35,303 bases of DNA, taken from contig JAESTD010000141.1 in the NCBI GenBank assembly GCA_016763755.1, forward strand, positions 1 through 35,303. Reading direction: 5' to 3'. The notes below the pieces were generated by a model. That model was given only the letters and a program-made list of their open reading frames with translations, ran no database searches and was not told the DNA's origin. The translations under genes were made by a program, and so were the position numbers. Positions 19,561 to 27,799 of this stretch are shown here, piece after piece; the first letter of the stretch is position 1; each line of letters opens with the position of its first letter. Source of the DNA: Mucilaginibacter sp. Its GTDB lineage: Bacteria > Bacteroidota > Bacteroidia > Sphingobacteriales > Sphingobacteriaceae.

Positions 19561-19710
19561 TGAGTGATAGATTGAATGAGCGAATGAGTGAGTTGCTTTA
19601 AGGCATCAAAGTTAAGCAAAGTAAACAAATCTGTTTACTCTATGCCATTTGAGTTATCCAATCTAAAAACATTCGTTCCTTCCATCAATCACTAATTCAC
19701 TCATTAAATG
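19558..19710. repeat. Inverted array of degenerate 8-bp units (GAATGAGT-like / ATTCACTC-like)
   Basis: Left arm 19558-19597 in 8-bp register (caatgagt gatagatt gaatgagc gaatgagt gagttgct). Right arm 19671-19710 in 8-bp register (attcgttc cttccatc aatcacta attcactc attaaatg). Confidence 0.6.
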
Positions 19711-19711
19711 C

Positions 19712-20956
19712 CTAACTAACCCCTGCTTCTTCTTCAATATAATTGAGATCCTTGCCAAAGGTTTCTTTTAGCTGACTAAGTGCAAACAATGCAATAACGG
19801 TTAGGGCTATCATCATGATATAACCTGCGCTTATTTGCCCGTAACTAACTTTAAGTGCGTTAAAAGCGAGGGTTATAGGAATTAACGAGCCTCTTACAAA
19901 GTTAGGTACAGTAGTGGTTACGGTAGCCCTTATATTAGTACCAAATTGTTCTGCTGCAATAGTTACAAACGTAGCCCAATACCCTACCGAGCAACCCATA
20001 AAAAAGCAAACCCAAATAAAGCGCTCATGCGTTATACCTTCCGACCTTAAATAAATTATGGCAGCAATGGTAGATAACACATGAAAAACTGCCATGGTAG
20101 TTTTGCGGGATTTTATCAATTGAGCTAACAAGCCGGCAAAAATATCGCCGATGGATATACCGATATATGTATAAAAAATCCCCTCGCCTGCACTTAACAC
20201 ATCTTTTGAGTGAAGTGCTTTGCCAAACTCTGGACTAAACGTTACCAACACACCCACCACATACCACAAAGGGGCTCCAATCAATATACAGAAAAGGTAT
20301 TTTTTAAAACGTTTAAAATTGGTGAACAACATAAAAAAGTTTCCTTTTGAAGCCTTGCTCTCCTGCACATCCTGGAACATGCCCGATTCAAATGTACCGA
20401 TACGCACAAACAGTAACAGGATGCCTAAGCCCCCACCTACCATGTAGGCACTTTGCCATCCATGCTTGGCCACGGCATAGGCGGCTGCTGCTCCAAATAG
20501 GCCAATCACAGCTACGATCATGGTGCCATATCCACGCTTCTCTTTACTCAAGGTTTCGGTTACCAAGGTTATACCTGCGCCCAACTCTCCTGCTAACCCT
20601 ATCCCCGCTACAAAGCGAATAGCGGCATACATAGGCACATTAACTACAAAAGCGTTTGCAAAATTAGCTATCGAATACAGCAGTATCGAACCGAACAAAA
20701 CTTTTATTCGACCCATTTTATCGCCTACAATTCCCCAGATTATACCGCCCAAAAGCAGGCCTGCCATTTGCACATTGATAATTAGCTGACCTTTAGTAGT
20801 TATCTCTGCCTCGTTTAAACCAAGATCAGTTAAGCTGGGTACTCTTACTATAGAAAATACCAGCAGATCGTATATATCGACAAAATAGCCAAGTGATGCG
20901 ACCAACACTAAAAATATAGCATTGCGGGTTAGTTTAGATGGGGCAGCTTCTATCAT
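19712..20956 (-). CDS. MFS transporter
   Basis: 414 aa, 12-TM pattern, 'GIIWGIVGDKMGRIKVLFGSILLYSIANFANAFV', 'RFVAGIGLAGELGAGITLVTE'. Confidence 0.88.
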   Translation of the reverse strand: MIEAAPSKLTRNAIFLVLVASLGYFVDIYDLLVFSIVRVPSLTDLGLNEAEITTKGQLIINVQMAGLLLGGIIWGIVGDKMGRIKVLFGSILLYSIANFANAFVVNVPMYAAIRFVAGIGLAGELGAGITLVTETLSKEKRGYGTMIVAVIGLFGAAAAYAVAKHGWQSAYMVGGGLGILLLFVRIGTFESGMFQDVQESKASKGNFFMLFTNFKRFKKYLFCILIGAPLWYVVGVLVTFSPEFGKALHSKDVLSAGEGIFYTYIGISIGDIFAGLLAQLIKSRKTTMAVFHVLSTIAAIIYLRSEGITHERFIWVCFFMGCSVGYWATFVTIAAEQFGTNIRATVTTTVPNFVRGSLIPITLAFNALKVSYGQISAGYIMMIALTVIALFALSQLKETFGKDLNYIEEEAGVS

Positions 20957-21020
20957 TTACTGTGAATAATTGGTGTGCTAAGGTAATTATTGCGGTTAAG
21001 GCTACAAACTTTTGCAAACA

Positions 21021-21044
21021 AAAAAACCCCTGTTGCCAGGGGTT
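21021..21044 (-). terminator. Intrinsic terminator of the cold-shock gene
   Basis: AACCCCT-gttgcc-AGGGGTT; the minus-strand reading is followed by a T-run. Confidence 0.75.
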
Positions 21045-21068
21045 AATTGTTATTAGGTTTATGTAGGA

Positions 21069-21266
21069 CTAAACTTTTTTCACCTTTACGGCTTGCAAGC
21101 CTTTACGGCCTTCCTCTTCCTCATACTCCACATCGTCGTTATCTTTAATTGCATTTACACCGCCTTGCACGTCTTTAAAGTGTACAAACAGGTCCTTACC
21201 TTCTTCGGTTATAATAAATCCGTAACCTTTTTGGGTGTTAAACCATTTTACTTTTCTAGTTTTCAT
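21069..21266 (-). CDS. Cold-shock protein (CspA family)
   Basis: 'GKVKWFN..KGYGFI' equivalent: 'RKVKWFNTQKGYGFIITEEGKDLFVHFKDV'. Confidence 0.93.
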   Translation of the reverse strand: MKTRKVKWFNTQKGYGFIITEEGKDLFVHFKDVQGGVNAIKDNDDVEYEEEEGRKGLQAVKVKKV

Positions 21267-21359
21267 AATTCTTTAATATTAATAATTGCGTTAAGATTAG
21301 TAAGTAGTTCAAACTGAATAAGTACCTTATCATCAATGTAGAATTACAACTATCTATAC

Positions 21360-21367
21360 CAAATATA
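21360..21367 (-). promoter_or_regulatory. Candidate -7 element TATATTTG of the cold-shock gene
   Basis: The minus strand reads TATATTTG (TAnnTTTG), about 95 bp before the ATG, implying a long 5' UTR. Confidence 0.4.
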
Positions 21368-21420
21368 ATAAAATATTAATATTCAAGTAAATAATTATTT
21401 TTCAGGAATTTAGCGCAAAA

Positions 21421-21450
21421 AAAAGCCGCCTGCAGGTGCAGGCGGCTTTT
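21421..21450 (-). terminator. Strong intrinsic terminator
   Basis: AAAAGCCGCCTGCA-gg-TGCAGGCGGCTTTT; the minus-strand reading continues as a T-run. Confidence 0.88.
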
Positions 21451-21471
21451 ACTATATATTGGGGTTGAGAA

Positions 21472-21942
21472 TTATTTAACTTTTTGGAAATAGCTAACAC
21501 CAGAACCCGGAACAACTTTTAACAATACTTCTTCGTTGTCATTTGCTACGTCAACAAAGTAAACTAATGAATCAACGTTGTCATCATTCTCTAATTTGAT
21601 AACTTCTTTTGCGAAGTAACCTTGGTATTTACCAGAGATCTCTTTTTGAGCTGATACTGGTAGCGCATTGTATTGTACAGTTTGTGTAGTACCGATCAAT
21701 TCGCCACGTTGATTATAGAAAGCTGATTTTTGTACACCGTCGATAGTGAAGGTAACTTTCTGGAATTTAGATGTTACTTTCCAGGTTACGTTCTCAGCGC
21801 CAAAATAATCAGCGTTAAATTTATTGATTGCTAAATAAGTTACGTTAGCTGAATCGTCTTTTACTTTTGGAGCTTTGTCGCCTGCAAAAACGTTAACGCT
21901 TAATAATGCTGCAACTGCTGTGGTTAAAAATATTTTCTTCAT
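21472..21942 (-). CDS. Hypothetical secreted protein
   Basis: Signal peptide MKKIFLTTAVAALLSVNVFAGDK. Start set at the internal Met of the longer ORF. Confidence 0.75.
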   Translation of the reverse strand: MKKIFLTTAVAALLSVNVFAGDKAPKVKDDSANVTYLAINKFNADYFGAENVTWKVTSKFQKVTFTIDGVQKSAFYNQRGELIGTTQTVQYNALPVSAQKEISGKYQGYFAKEVIKLENDDNVDSLVYFVDVANDNEEVLLKVVPGSGVSYFQKVK

Positions 21943-21972
21943 GGCTGTCTTTGTCTTTTTTAATTTATGCAA

Positions 21973-22003
21973 CAAAAATACACCAGAGTTGAATATTGTC
22001 AAA
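21973..22003 (-). promoter_or_regulatory. Bacteroidota promoter TTTG-N19-TATTTTTG
   Basis: The minus strand reads TTTTGACAATATTCAACTCTGGTGTATTTTTG, an exact TAnnTTTG with TTTG 19 nt upstream, before 21472..21942. Confidence 0.7.
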
Positions 22004-22076
22004 ATAACGGTTAATTTTTATGAAATTTTGATAATTATACTATGCAAAAAGCAAAAATGTCAAAATAAGAGCCAAT

Positions 22077-22142
22077 ACTTAGTGTATTTTTACAATATGT
22101 TAAAGATTCTTGCAAATACTTATTGTAAAAAGTACACTAAGT
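22077..22142. repeat. 21-bp inverted repeat with one 1-nt bulge
   Basis: ACTTAGTGTATTTTTACAATA (22077-22097) versus TATTGTAAAAAGTACACTAAGT (22121-22142); 23-nt loop. Confidence 0.85.
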
Positions 22143-22201
22143 TAAATTCTTGTAAATAGAATTGGATTTCGTGACGATATGATGACAAAAAACCACATTC
22201 T

Positions 22202-23008
22202 TTAGCCGTTATCGGCAAATCCCGGATACAAGGTCATTCCACCATCGGCAAAAATTGTGGTGCCGGTAATGTAATCTGCCTCATCAGACGCGAGCCACGC
22301 CGCCAATTTTCCAATATCTTCCGGCTGGCCGATACGGTTATATGGAATGAGCGTGAGGAGTTTTGTTAATGCTTCCGGTGATTCCCAAGCGTCCCTGTTT
22401 ATTGGTGTTTGAATAGCACCCGGCCCAATGCCGACTACACGGATTTTCTGAGGTGCCAATTCTTGCGCTATGCTTTTCATAAACAGGCTAATACCACCCT
22501 TGCTTGCCGCATAATTAACATGACCCGCCCATGGGATAACTTCGTGTACGCTGCTCATACAAATGATCTTACCGGCAGCTTTACTAATACCTTTTCTTAT
22601 GCCCTGTTGTATGAAGATTTTTGCCGCTTCGCGAGAGCAAAGGAACTGCCCGGTGAGATTGGTACCGATGACGGTATTCCAGTCATCTAAAGACATATCC
22701 ACAAACTTTGCATCTTTCTGCAAACCGGCATTATTTACCAGGATATCCATCGAACCAAAAACATCCAGATGGTGGGCGAACATCCGCTGCACATCGTGCT
22801 CTTTACTCACGTCGGCCTGATAAGCTATCGCCTCTCCCCCTTCATCAATAATTTGGCTAACAACCTCATTCGCAGCCTGCAGGTTATGAAAGTAGTTAAC
22901 TAACAACTTGGCTCCGGCCTGTGCTAACGCTAAGGCAACGCCTTTGCCAATACCGCTATCAGCACCGGTTACTATAGCCGACTGACCTTTGAGATTTTGA
23001 TTATCCAT
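22202..23008 (-). CDS. SDR family oxidoreductase, glucose 1-dehydrogenase-like
   Basis: 'SAIVTGADSGIGKGVALALAQAGA', 'NNAGLQ', 'YAASKGG'. Start placed at MDNQNLKGQ. Confidence 0.88.
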   Translation of the reverse strand: MDNQNLKGQSAIVTGADSGIGKGVALALAQAGAKLLVNYFHNLQAANEVVSQIIDEGGEAIAYQADVSKEHDVQRMFAHHLDVFGSMDILVNNAGLQKDAKFVDMSLDDWNTVIGTNLTGQFLCSREAAKIFIQQGIRKGISKAAGKIICMSSVHEVIPWAGHVNYAASKGGISLFMKSIAQELAPQKIRVVGIGPGAIQTPINRDAWESPEALTKLLTLIPYNRIGQPEDIGKLAAWLASDEADYITGTTIFADGGMTLYPGFADNG

Positions 23009-23059
23009 GGTATAATGCAAAGCAAATGTGACAATAAGATTGTTTGCCGCACAAACAAA

Positions 23060-23803
23060 TTACAGGGCTTTTATATAATCCAGGAAAAGATATAGTGCTT
23101 TGCGCTTCTCTTCCGTAAGGTTAAAATCCAGTTTGTGCATCAGGTAATCTTCCAGGTCAAAATCGGCACGATGAGGCAATACTTTCAAAAGATCGGTACG
23201 ATGAGCTAAGCCGTGGCGCAACGCCTGGTTAAATTCTTTTACAAATTCTTCTGAGATAGGTTTGTTAGCGATCCACGCCGCGAAAACGAATGGCAGGCCC
23301 GTAAACTTCTTCCACTCGCCCGATAGATCGTATACATATTTATATTTTTCGGTTTTGCCGAAAGTACGGTCGCCTATTTGCACAAAGGCTGTTTTGAGGT
23401 CGGTTGATGATGCATAATCGGCCGCGCCGGCCACTAACTCGGGTGTAACCTTCCAATAGTTTTTAAGCAACACCTTAGCCAGATTATTTGAGCTGCGCGA
23501 TTCGGGGTCTAATTGCACCGTAGTAGCTTCCTCGATAGGGCAATTGCTGAAGATAAATACTGAATTTACCGGGCCCTCTGCACCGATACAGTAGTTAGAG
23601 ATGATATGCCACTCGGGAAGGCTTAAAGTAGCCGCAACAGGTATCAAACCGATGTCTACTTGGTTATCTATTAATTTCTGGGCACAATCTGAGGGCATAT
23701 CAAGACTCAGATCAATATTTTCTTTAATGTCAGAATGTTGCAGTCCGTATAAAAAGGGTTTGGTGTTAGTATAACTAACAGCCGATATTTTAATCTTATT
23801 CAC
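23060..23803 (-). CDS. mqnA: Chorismate dehydratase, futalosine menaquinone pathway
   Basis: 'KISAVSYTNTKPFLYGL', 'DIGLIPVAATLSLPEWHIISNYCIGAEGPVNSVFIFS', 'FVFAAWIANKP'. Confidence 0.88.
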   Translation of the reverse strand: MNKIKISAVSYTNTKPFLYGLQHSDIKENIDLSLDMPSDCAQKLIDNQVDIGLIPVAATLSLPEWHIISNYCIGAEGPVNSVFIFSNCPIEEATTVQLDPESRSSNNLAKVLLKNYWKVTPELVAGAADYASSTDLKTAFVQIGDRTFGKTEKYKYVYDLSGEWKKFTGLPFVFAAWIANKPISEEFVKEFNQALRHGLAHRTDLLKVLPHRADFDLEDYLMHKLDFNLTEEKRKALYLFLDYIKAL

Positions 23804-23816
23804 GTTAATGATTCTC

Positions 23817-24443
23817 TTAGATAGATTTTAGATGGAGCGCGTTGTTTGCATCAACTATGGTAAACTTGCTGCCATCATAAGTAATTTTATAAAGCACCAG
23901 GTTTTGGTGCGGGAAGGTATCCATTTGGGTTAATGGCTGCTCAGTTAAAATGCACATCAACAAGCGCAATGCGCGACCATGCATACATATCAAAACCGTT
24001 TTTTCTTCGGGATGGCTCATGATCACACTCATAGCCTCACGCTGACGTATCTCCACCTCGTTGGGGCTCTCGCCGCCTTCAAACTTTGAATCAAGTTTAC
24101 CATCCACCCAATCACGCATCAGGTTAAGGAATGCGCCTTTGTTCTCCGGCGTAGCGGGTTGTCCTTCCAGAACACCCCAGGCAAGCTCATCCAGTCCGCT
24201 TAATTTCTCAAACGGGATGCCTTTATCAATAAATGGTTGGATGCTTTGTTGCGTACGTTTAAGCTCAGAAATGTAGATCTTATCAAAAGGTATATCTTTA
24301 TATGCAGCGTAAAACTGCTGCGCTTGCCGCTGCCCTTCTTCGTTTAAGTCGGTATCGCGGCCGCGGCCCTGTACAATTCCTAATCTGTTCAGTTCGGTTT
24401 GCCCGTGGCGTACTATATAGAGTGTTTTTTGGGTATCGTTCAT
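23817..24443 (-). CDS. Histidine phosphatase family protein
   Basis: 'LYIVRHGQTELNRLGIVQGRGRDTDLNEEGQRQAQ', 'VLICMHGRALRLLM'. Confidence 0.92.
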   Translation of the reverse strand: MNDTQKTLYIVRHGQTELNRLGIVQGRGRDTDLNEEGQRQAQQFYAAYKDIPFDKIYISELKRTQQSIQPFIDKGIPFEKLSGLDELAWGVLEGQPATPENKGAFLNLMRDWVDGKLDSKFEGGESPNEVEIRQREAMSVIMSHPEEKTVLICMHGRALRLLMCILTEQPLTQMDTFPHQNLVLYKITYDGSKFTIVDANNALHLKSI

Positions 24444-24539
24444 TTGTTCATTAGTTCAGTTGTTCATTGGTATCTTAATGGCTCACCTTCCGTGTTACTA
24501 ATAAACTAATGAACCATTGAACCAGTGAACTAATTAATA
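24437..24539. repeat. Inverted array of degenerate 8-bp units (NGTTCATT / AATGAACN)
   Basis: Left arm cgttcatt tgttcatt agttcagt tgttcatt (24437-24468). Right arm aatgaacc attgaacc agtgaact aattaata (24508-24539). Confidence 0.75.
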
Positions 24540-25723
24540 ACCGGCAGCTTGTAATAATTCGGTTTCGCCGTTTCTTCAAACTGATGGTCTTTGTAGTCGG
24601 TTACCACGTTATATAACGTGTCACGTTCTATAGGGTGGCGGCCAATGTTCTTGATCAGCTCTATCAATTCTTTAGTGCTCATGGCCGGGTGTTGCTCCTC
24701 GGCACCAGCCATCGAGTATATCTTGGTGGTATCATCAAGCGTACCGTCAATATCGTCAACACCAAAGTTTAATGACAACTGCGCCGTGGTACGGCTTATC
24801 ATTGCCCAGTAAGCTTTTATATGATCAAAATTATCCAGGTAAATGCGGGCGATCGCATAGTTACGCAAGTCTTCAATCACAGTTGATTCCGGAACGTTAC
24901 TCATCTGGTTATCCTGATTGCGGAACTTTAGCGGTATAAAGGTCTGGAAACCACCTGTACGATCTTGCAACTGGCGTAAGCGTTCCATATGGTCAACACG
25001 ATGCCAGTACTTTTCAATATGGCCGTAAAGCATGGTAGCGTTTGAACGCATGCCCAACTTATGCCATTCTTCGTGGATATCCAGCCACTGGTCGCCGGTA
25101 CATTTATCTTTGGCGATAAGATCACGCACTTCCGGATGGAAGATCTCCGCACCACCGCCCGGTATCGATTCCAAACCTGCATCCTTCATCATCCTCATGC
25201 CGGTAGCATAATCTATTTTAGCTTTTTTGAAGATGTAGTGATACTCAACAGGTGTTAAAGCTTTTACATGCAGATCAGGCCTGTGTTGCTTTATGCGAGT
25301 AAACAGTTCGCTGTAGAACGGAACATCATACTGCGGTAGCACGCCACCAACAATATGCACTTCGGTAACCGGTTGGTCATCGTATTTTTTAACGATATCC
25401 AGCATTTCTTCCATTGTGTATTCCCAGCCGTCAGAGCGCTGTTTCAATAAGCGCGAGTATGAACAAAACTTGCAGTCGTAAACGCAAAGGTTTGTAGGCT
25501 CGATATGGAAATTACGATTAAAGTAGGTTTTATCTCCGTGTTTTTGCTCGCGTATGTAATTAGCCAGTACGCCAAGATAGCCTAATTCGGCCTTTTCGTA
25601 AAGCAGTACCCCCTCGTCAAAACTTATACGTTGGTTATGAAGTACCTTCTCGGCTATATCTTTAAGTTCGGGTAAAAGCTGAGGATCGTTCATCAGCACC
25701 CGTAAATTCTCTGATACTTCCAT
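24530..25723 (-). CDS. mqnE: Aminofutalosine synthase, radical SAM
   Basis: 'HIEPTNLCVYDCKFCSYSR' CX3CX2C cluster motif and 'SIPGGGAEIF'. Start set at MEVSENLRVLM; an upstream Met (25753) is possible. Confidence 0.9.
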   Translation of the reverse strand: MEVSENLRVLMNDPQLLPELKDIAEKVLHNQRISFDEGVLLYEKAELGYLGVLANYIREQKHGDKTYFNRNFHIEPTNLCVYDCKFCSYSRLLKQRSDGWEYTMEEMLDIVKKYDDQPVTEVHIVGGVLPQYDVPFYSELFTRIKQHRPDLHVKALTPVEYHYIFKKAKIDYATGMRMMKDAGLESIPGGGAEIFHPEVRDLIAKDKCTGDQWLDIHEEWHKLGMRSNATMLYGHIEKYWHRVDHMERLRQLQDRTGGFQTFIPLKFRNQDNQMSNVPESTVIEDLRNYAIARIYLDNFDHIKAYWAMISRTTAQLSLNFGVDDIDGTLDDTTKIYSMAGAEEQHPAMSTKELIELIKNIGRHPIERDTLYNVVTDYKDHQFEETAKPNYYKLPVIN

Positions 25724-25821
25724 TTTGGAAAAATATTTGAGCAAATGTAGCAAAATACCACATTTTTAAAACGAATGTTGACAACCATCGCGTGTTTAAA
25801 CACCGAAGTATGACAATGATG

Positions 25822-26331
25822 TTACAGAGCTTTGATGTCTTTTATTTGGACACCATTAAAGCAATCGTCCTGGCAACCTTTGGGCACATAGCCGACTGAT
25901 TGTATTAAACCGTTATCATCAACGCTGAAATAGATATCGTTCTTTTGTTTGTTAACATTTATCATTTTAGGTGCCTGTGCATAGACCTGATCTAAAGTTA
26001 TGGGTTTGGCCGCGTAATCATCATGGGTACCAATATCGCTGCCTGTCTCCGTCCAACTATTAGTAATAATACGGGTAGGTGAATTTTGTTGTCTCTCGCC
26101 AGACGTAAAGGCTCTTTGAATCACTTTGCCATTTTGGACACTTATCTTGGTTTCCATAAAACTGCCTGTCCATGAGGTAAAATGCACAACGTAAGAGTAA
26201 AAGTTGTTTACAGAAGCTTTATAAGCATGCCATTTTTTTAGGCTTTCGTCTATTTTGTTTTGATTTTCATCTTTCTTACAGGCAACAAATAACAGGCAAA
26301 TAGCGAGGATAGCAAGTGAAACGCGTTTCAT
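25822..26331 (-). CDS. Hypothetical lipoprotein (DUF6174-like, tentative)
   Basis: 'MKRVSLAILAICLLFVACKKDE' signal with lipobox; start trimmed to this Met. Confidence 0.65.
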   Translation of the reverse strand: MKRVSLAILAICLLFVACKKDENQNKIDESLKKWHAYKASVNNFYSYVVHFTSWTGSFMETKISVQNGKVIQRAFTSGERQQNSPTRIITNSWTETGSDIGTHDDYAAKPITLDQVYAQAPKMINVNKQKNDIYFSVDDNGLIQSVGYVPKGCQDDCFNGVQIKDIKAL

Positions 26332-26432
26332 GATTTTAAGGTTTGTGTATGCTATAATACGGCAATAATCTGCCAAACGCTACAGCATTCACAATTTTTC
26401 TTAGTTAATTTGGCAGCTTATCCATCACAACA

Positions 26433-27548
26433 ATGAAAATAGAAACCATTGCCATACACGCCGGTAACCATGTTGACCCACACACTAAAGCTGTTGTGCA
26501 GCCAATTATTATGGCCACTACATTTGAACGTGATACCGATGGTGGATATGCATCAGGTTACCAATATAGTCGCTCCTCAAACCCGAACCGCGAGGCATTG
26601 GAAAAAGTATTAGCCCAACTGGAGAATGGTGTTGAAGCAGCGGCCTTTTCATCTGGCAATGCAGCGGGTATGTCTGTTTTTCAATCATTGCTACCGGGTA
26701 CACACGTAATTGCACCGGACGATATGTATCATGGTTTGCGTAACCAGGCAAAGCAGTTGTTTGCAGGAATACTGGAGTTTGATTTTATCGATGTCAATGA
26801 TGAAGCATTGCTCCGTGCACATGTCAAACCCAATACCGGCATTATCTGGGTAGAGACACCATCTAACCCGCTGTTGAAAATTACCGATATAAAAAAGGTA
26901 GTTTCCATAGCCCGCGAGCATAATGTTAAGGTGGTTTGTGATAATACATTTGCTACCCCGGTATGCCAGCAACCACTATCGCTTGGTGCAGATCTGGTGA
27001 TGCATTCATCAACAAAATACTTCGGCGGCCACAGCGATCTAATGGGCGGCGCACTCATAACCGCAAAAAAAAATGATTGGTGGGAAAAGATCCGTGCGGT
27101 ACAAACCATGGGCGGCGCAGTGCCTTCTCCTATGGATTGCTACTACCTTGTGCGCAGCATAAAAACGCTGCCGTATCGCGTAAAAGGGCACGTACATAAT
27201 GCGCAGCTTTTGGCCAACTTCTTAGAAAATCATCCGGCCGTTGAACAGGTGATGTATCCGGGATCAGATTCGCATCCGCAACGCGAGACAGTAAAAGAGC
27301 AAATGATATTGCAGGGCGCAATGATGTCGTTCACGCTTAAAGGTGGCGAAGCAGAAGCAAGAAAAGTGGTAAATACCTTAAAAATATTTACGCAAGCCAC
27401 CAGTTTGGGCGGCGTTGAAAGTTTGATAGAGCACCGCGCATCTGTTGAAGGGCCGGATACCAAAACGCCGTTTAACTTATTAAGGGTATCAGTGGGCTTA
27501 GAGCATATAGATGACCTGATAGCTGATATGGAGCAGGCAATGGCATAA
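26433..27548 (+). CDS. metB: Cys/Met-metabolism PLP enzyme, cystathionine gamma-synthase/lyase type
   Basis: 'YQYSRSSNPNREALEKVLAQLENG', 'VETPSNPLLKITDI', PLP-Lys motif 'MHSSTKYFGGHSDLMGG', 'RVSVGLEHIDDLIADMEQA'. Confidence 0.85.
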   Translation: MKIETIAIHAGNHVDPHTKAVVQPIIMATTFERDTDGGYASGYQYSRSSNPNREALEKVLAQLENGVEAAAFSSGNAAGMSVFQSLLPGTHVIAPDDMYHGLRNQAKQLFAGILEFDFIDVNDEALLRAHVKPNTGIIWVETPSNPLLKITDIKKVVSIAREHNVKVVCDNTFATPVCQQPLSLGADLVMHSSTKYFGGHSDLMGGALITAKKNDWWEKIRAVQTMGGAVPSPMDCYYLVRSIKTLPYRVKGHVHNAQLLANFLENHPAVEQVMYPGSDSHPQRETVKEQMILQGAMMSFTLKGGEAEARKVVNTLKIFTQATSLGGVESLIEHRASVEGPDTKTPFNLLRVSVGLEHIDDLIADMEQAMA

Positions 27549-27595
27549 ACCGTATACGCTATTTACCGTAAAATGATAATTATTTAAGAATTTTA

Positions 27596-27628
27596 TTTGG
27601 AAGATACTTCCCCATTGCCCTATATTTG
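27596..27628 (+). promoter_or_regulatory. Bacteroidota promoter TTTG-N21-TATATTTG driving the met leader
   Basis: TTTG 27596-27599 and TATATTTG 27621-27628, about 50 bp before the riboswitch. Confidence 0.6.
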
Positions 27629-27680
27629 AAACAATATTTGGTAGCAATACCGTGATCAATTTTCCCTCACACGGATTTTG

Positions 27681-27791
27681 ATTTATAAAGAAGCGGCGAG
27701 AGATCAGGCTCTGAGAACCGCTGGCAACCCTGCAAGGTGCAGAAGGTGCCAATTCCTGTCCCGGAGAATAGGTTACCCGGGGGATATAAAT
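27681..27791 (+). ncRNA. SAM riboswitch of the SAM-I clan (SAM-I or SAM-I/IV variant)
   Basis: Core GGCAACC-CTGCAAGGTGCAG-AAGGTGCCAATTCC. P1 ATTTATA (27681-27687)/TATAAAT (27785-27791), P2 AGCGG/CCGCT, P3 CTGC/GCAG, CCCGG/CCGGG helix. Upstream of the metY-like gene. Confidence 0.88.
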
Positions 27792-27799
27792 TAATAGTC

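Noticed and set aside
26370-26416. CTGCCAAA ... TTTGGCAG inverted repeat upstream of the metB-like gene
   Set aside because: Only 8-bp arms with a 31-nt spacer; plausible by chance and no known operator recognised.
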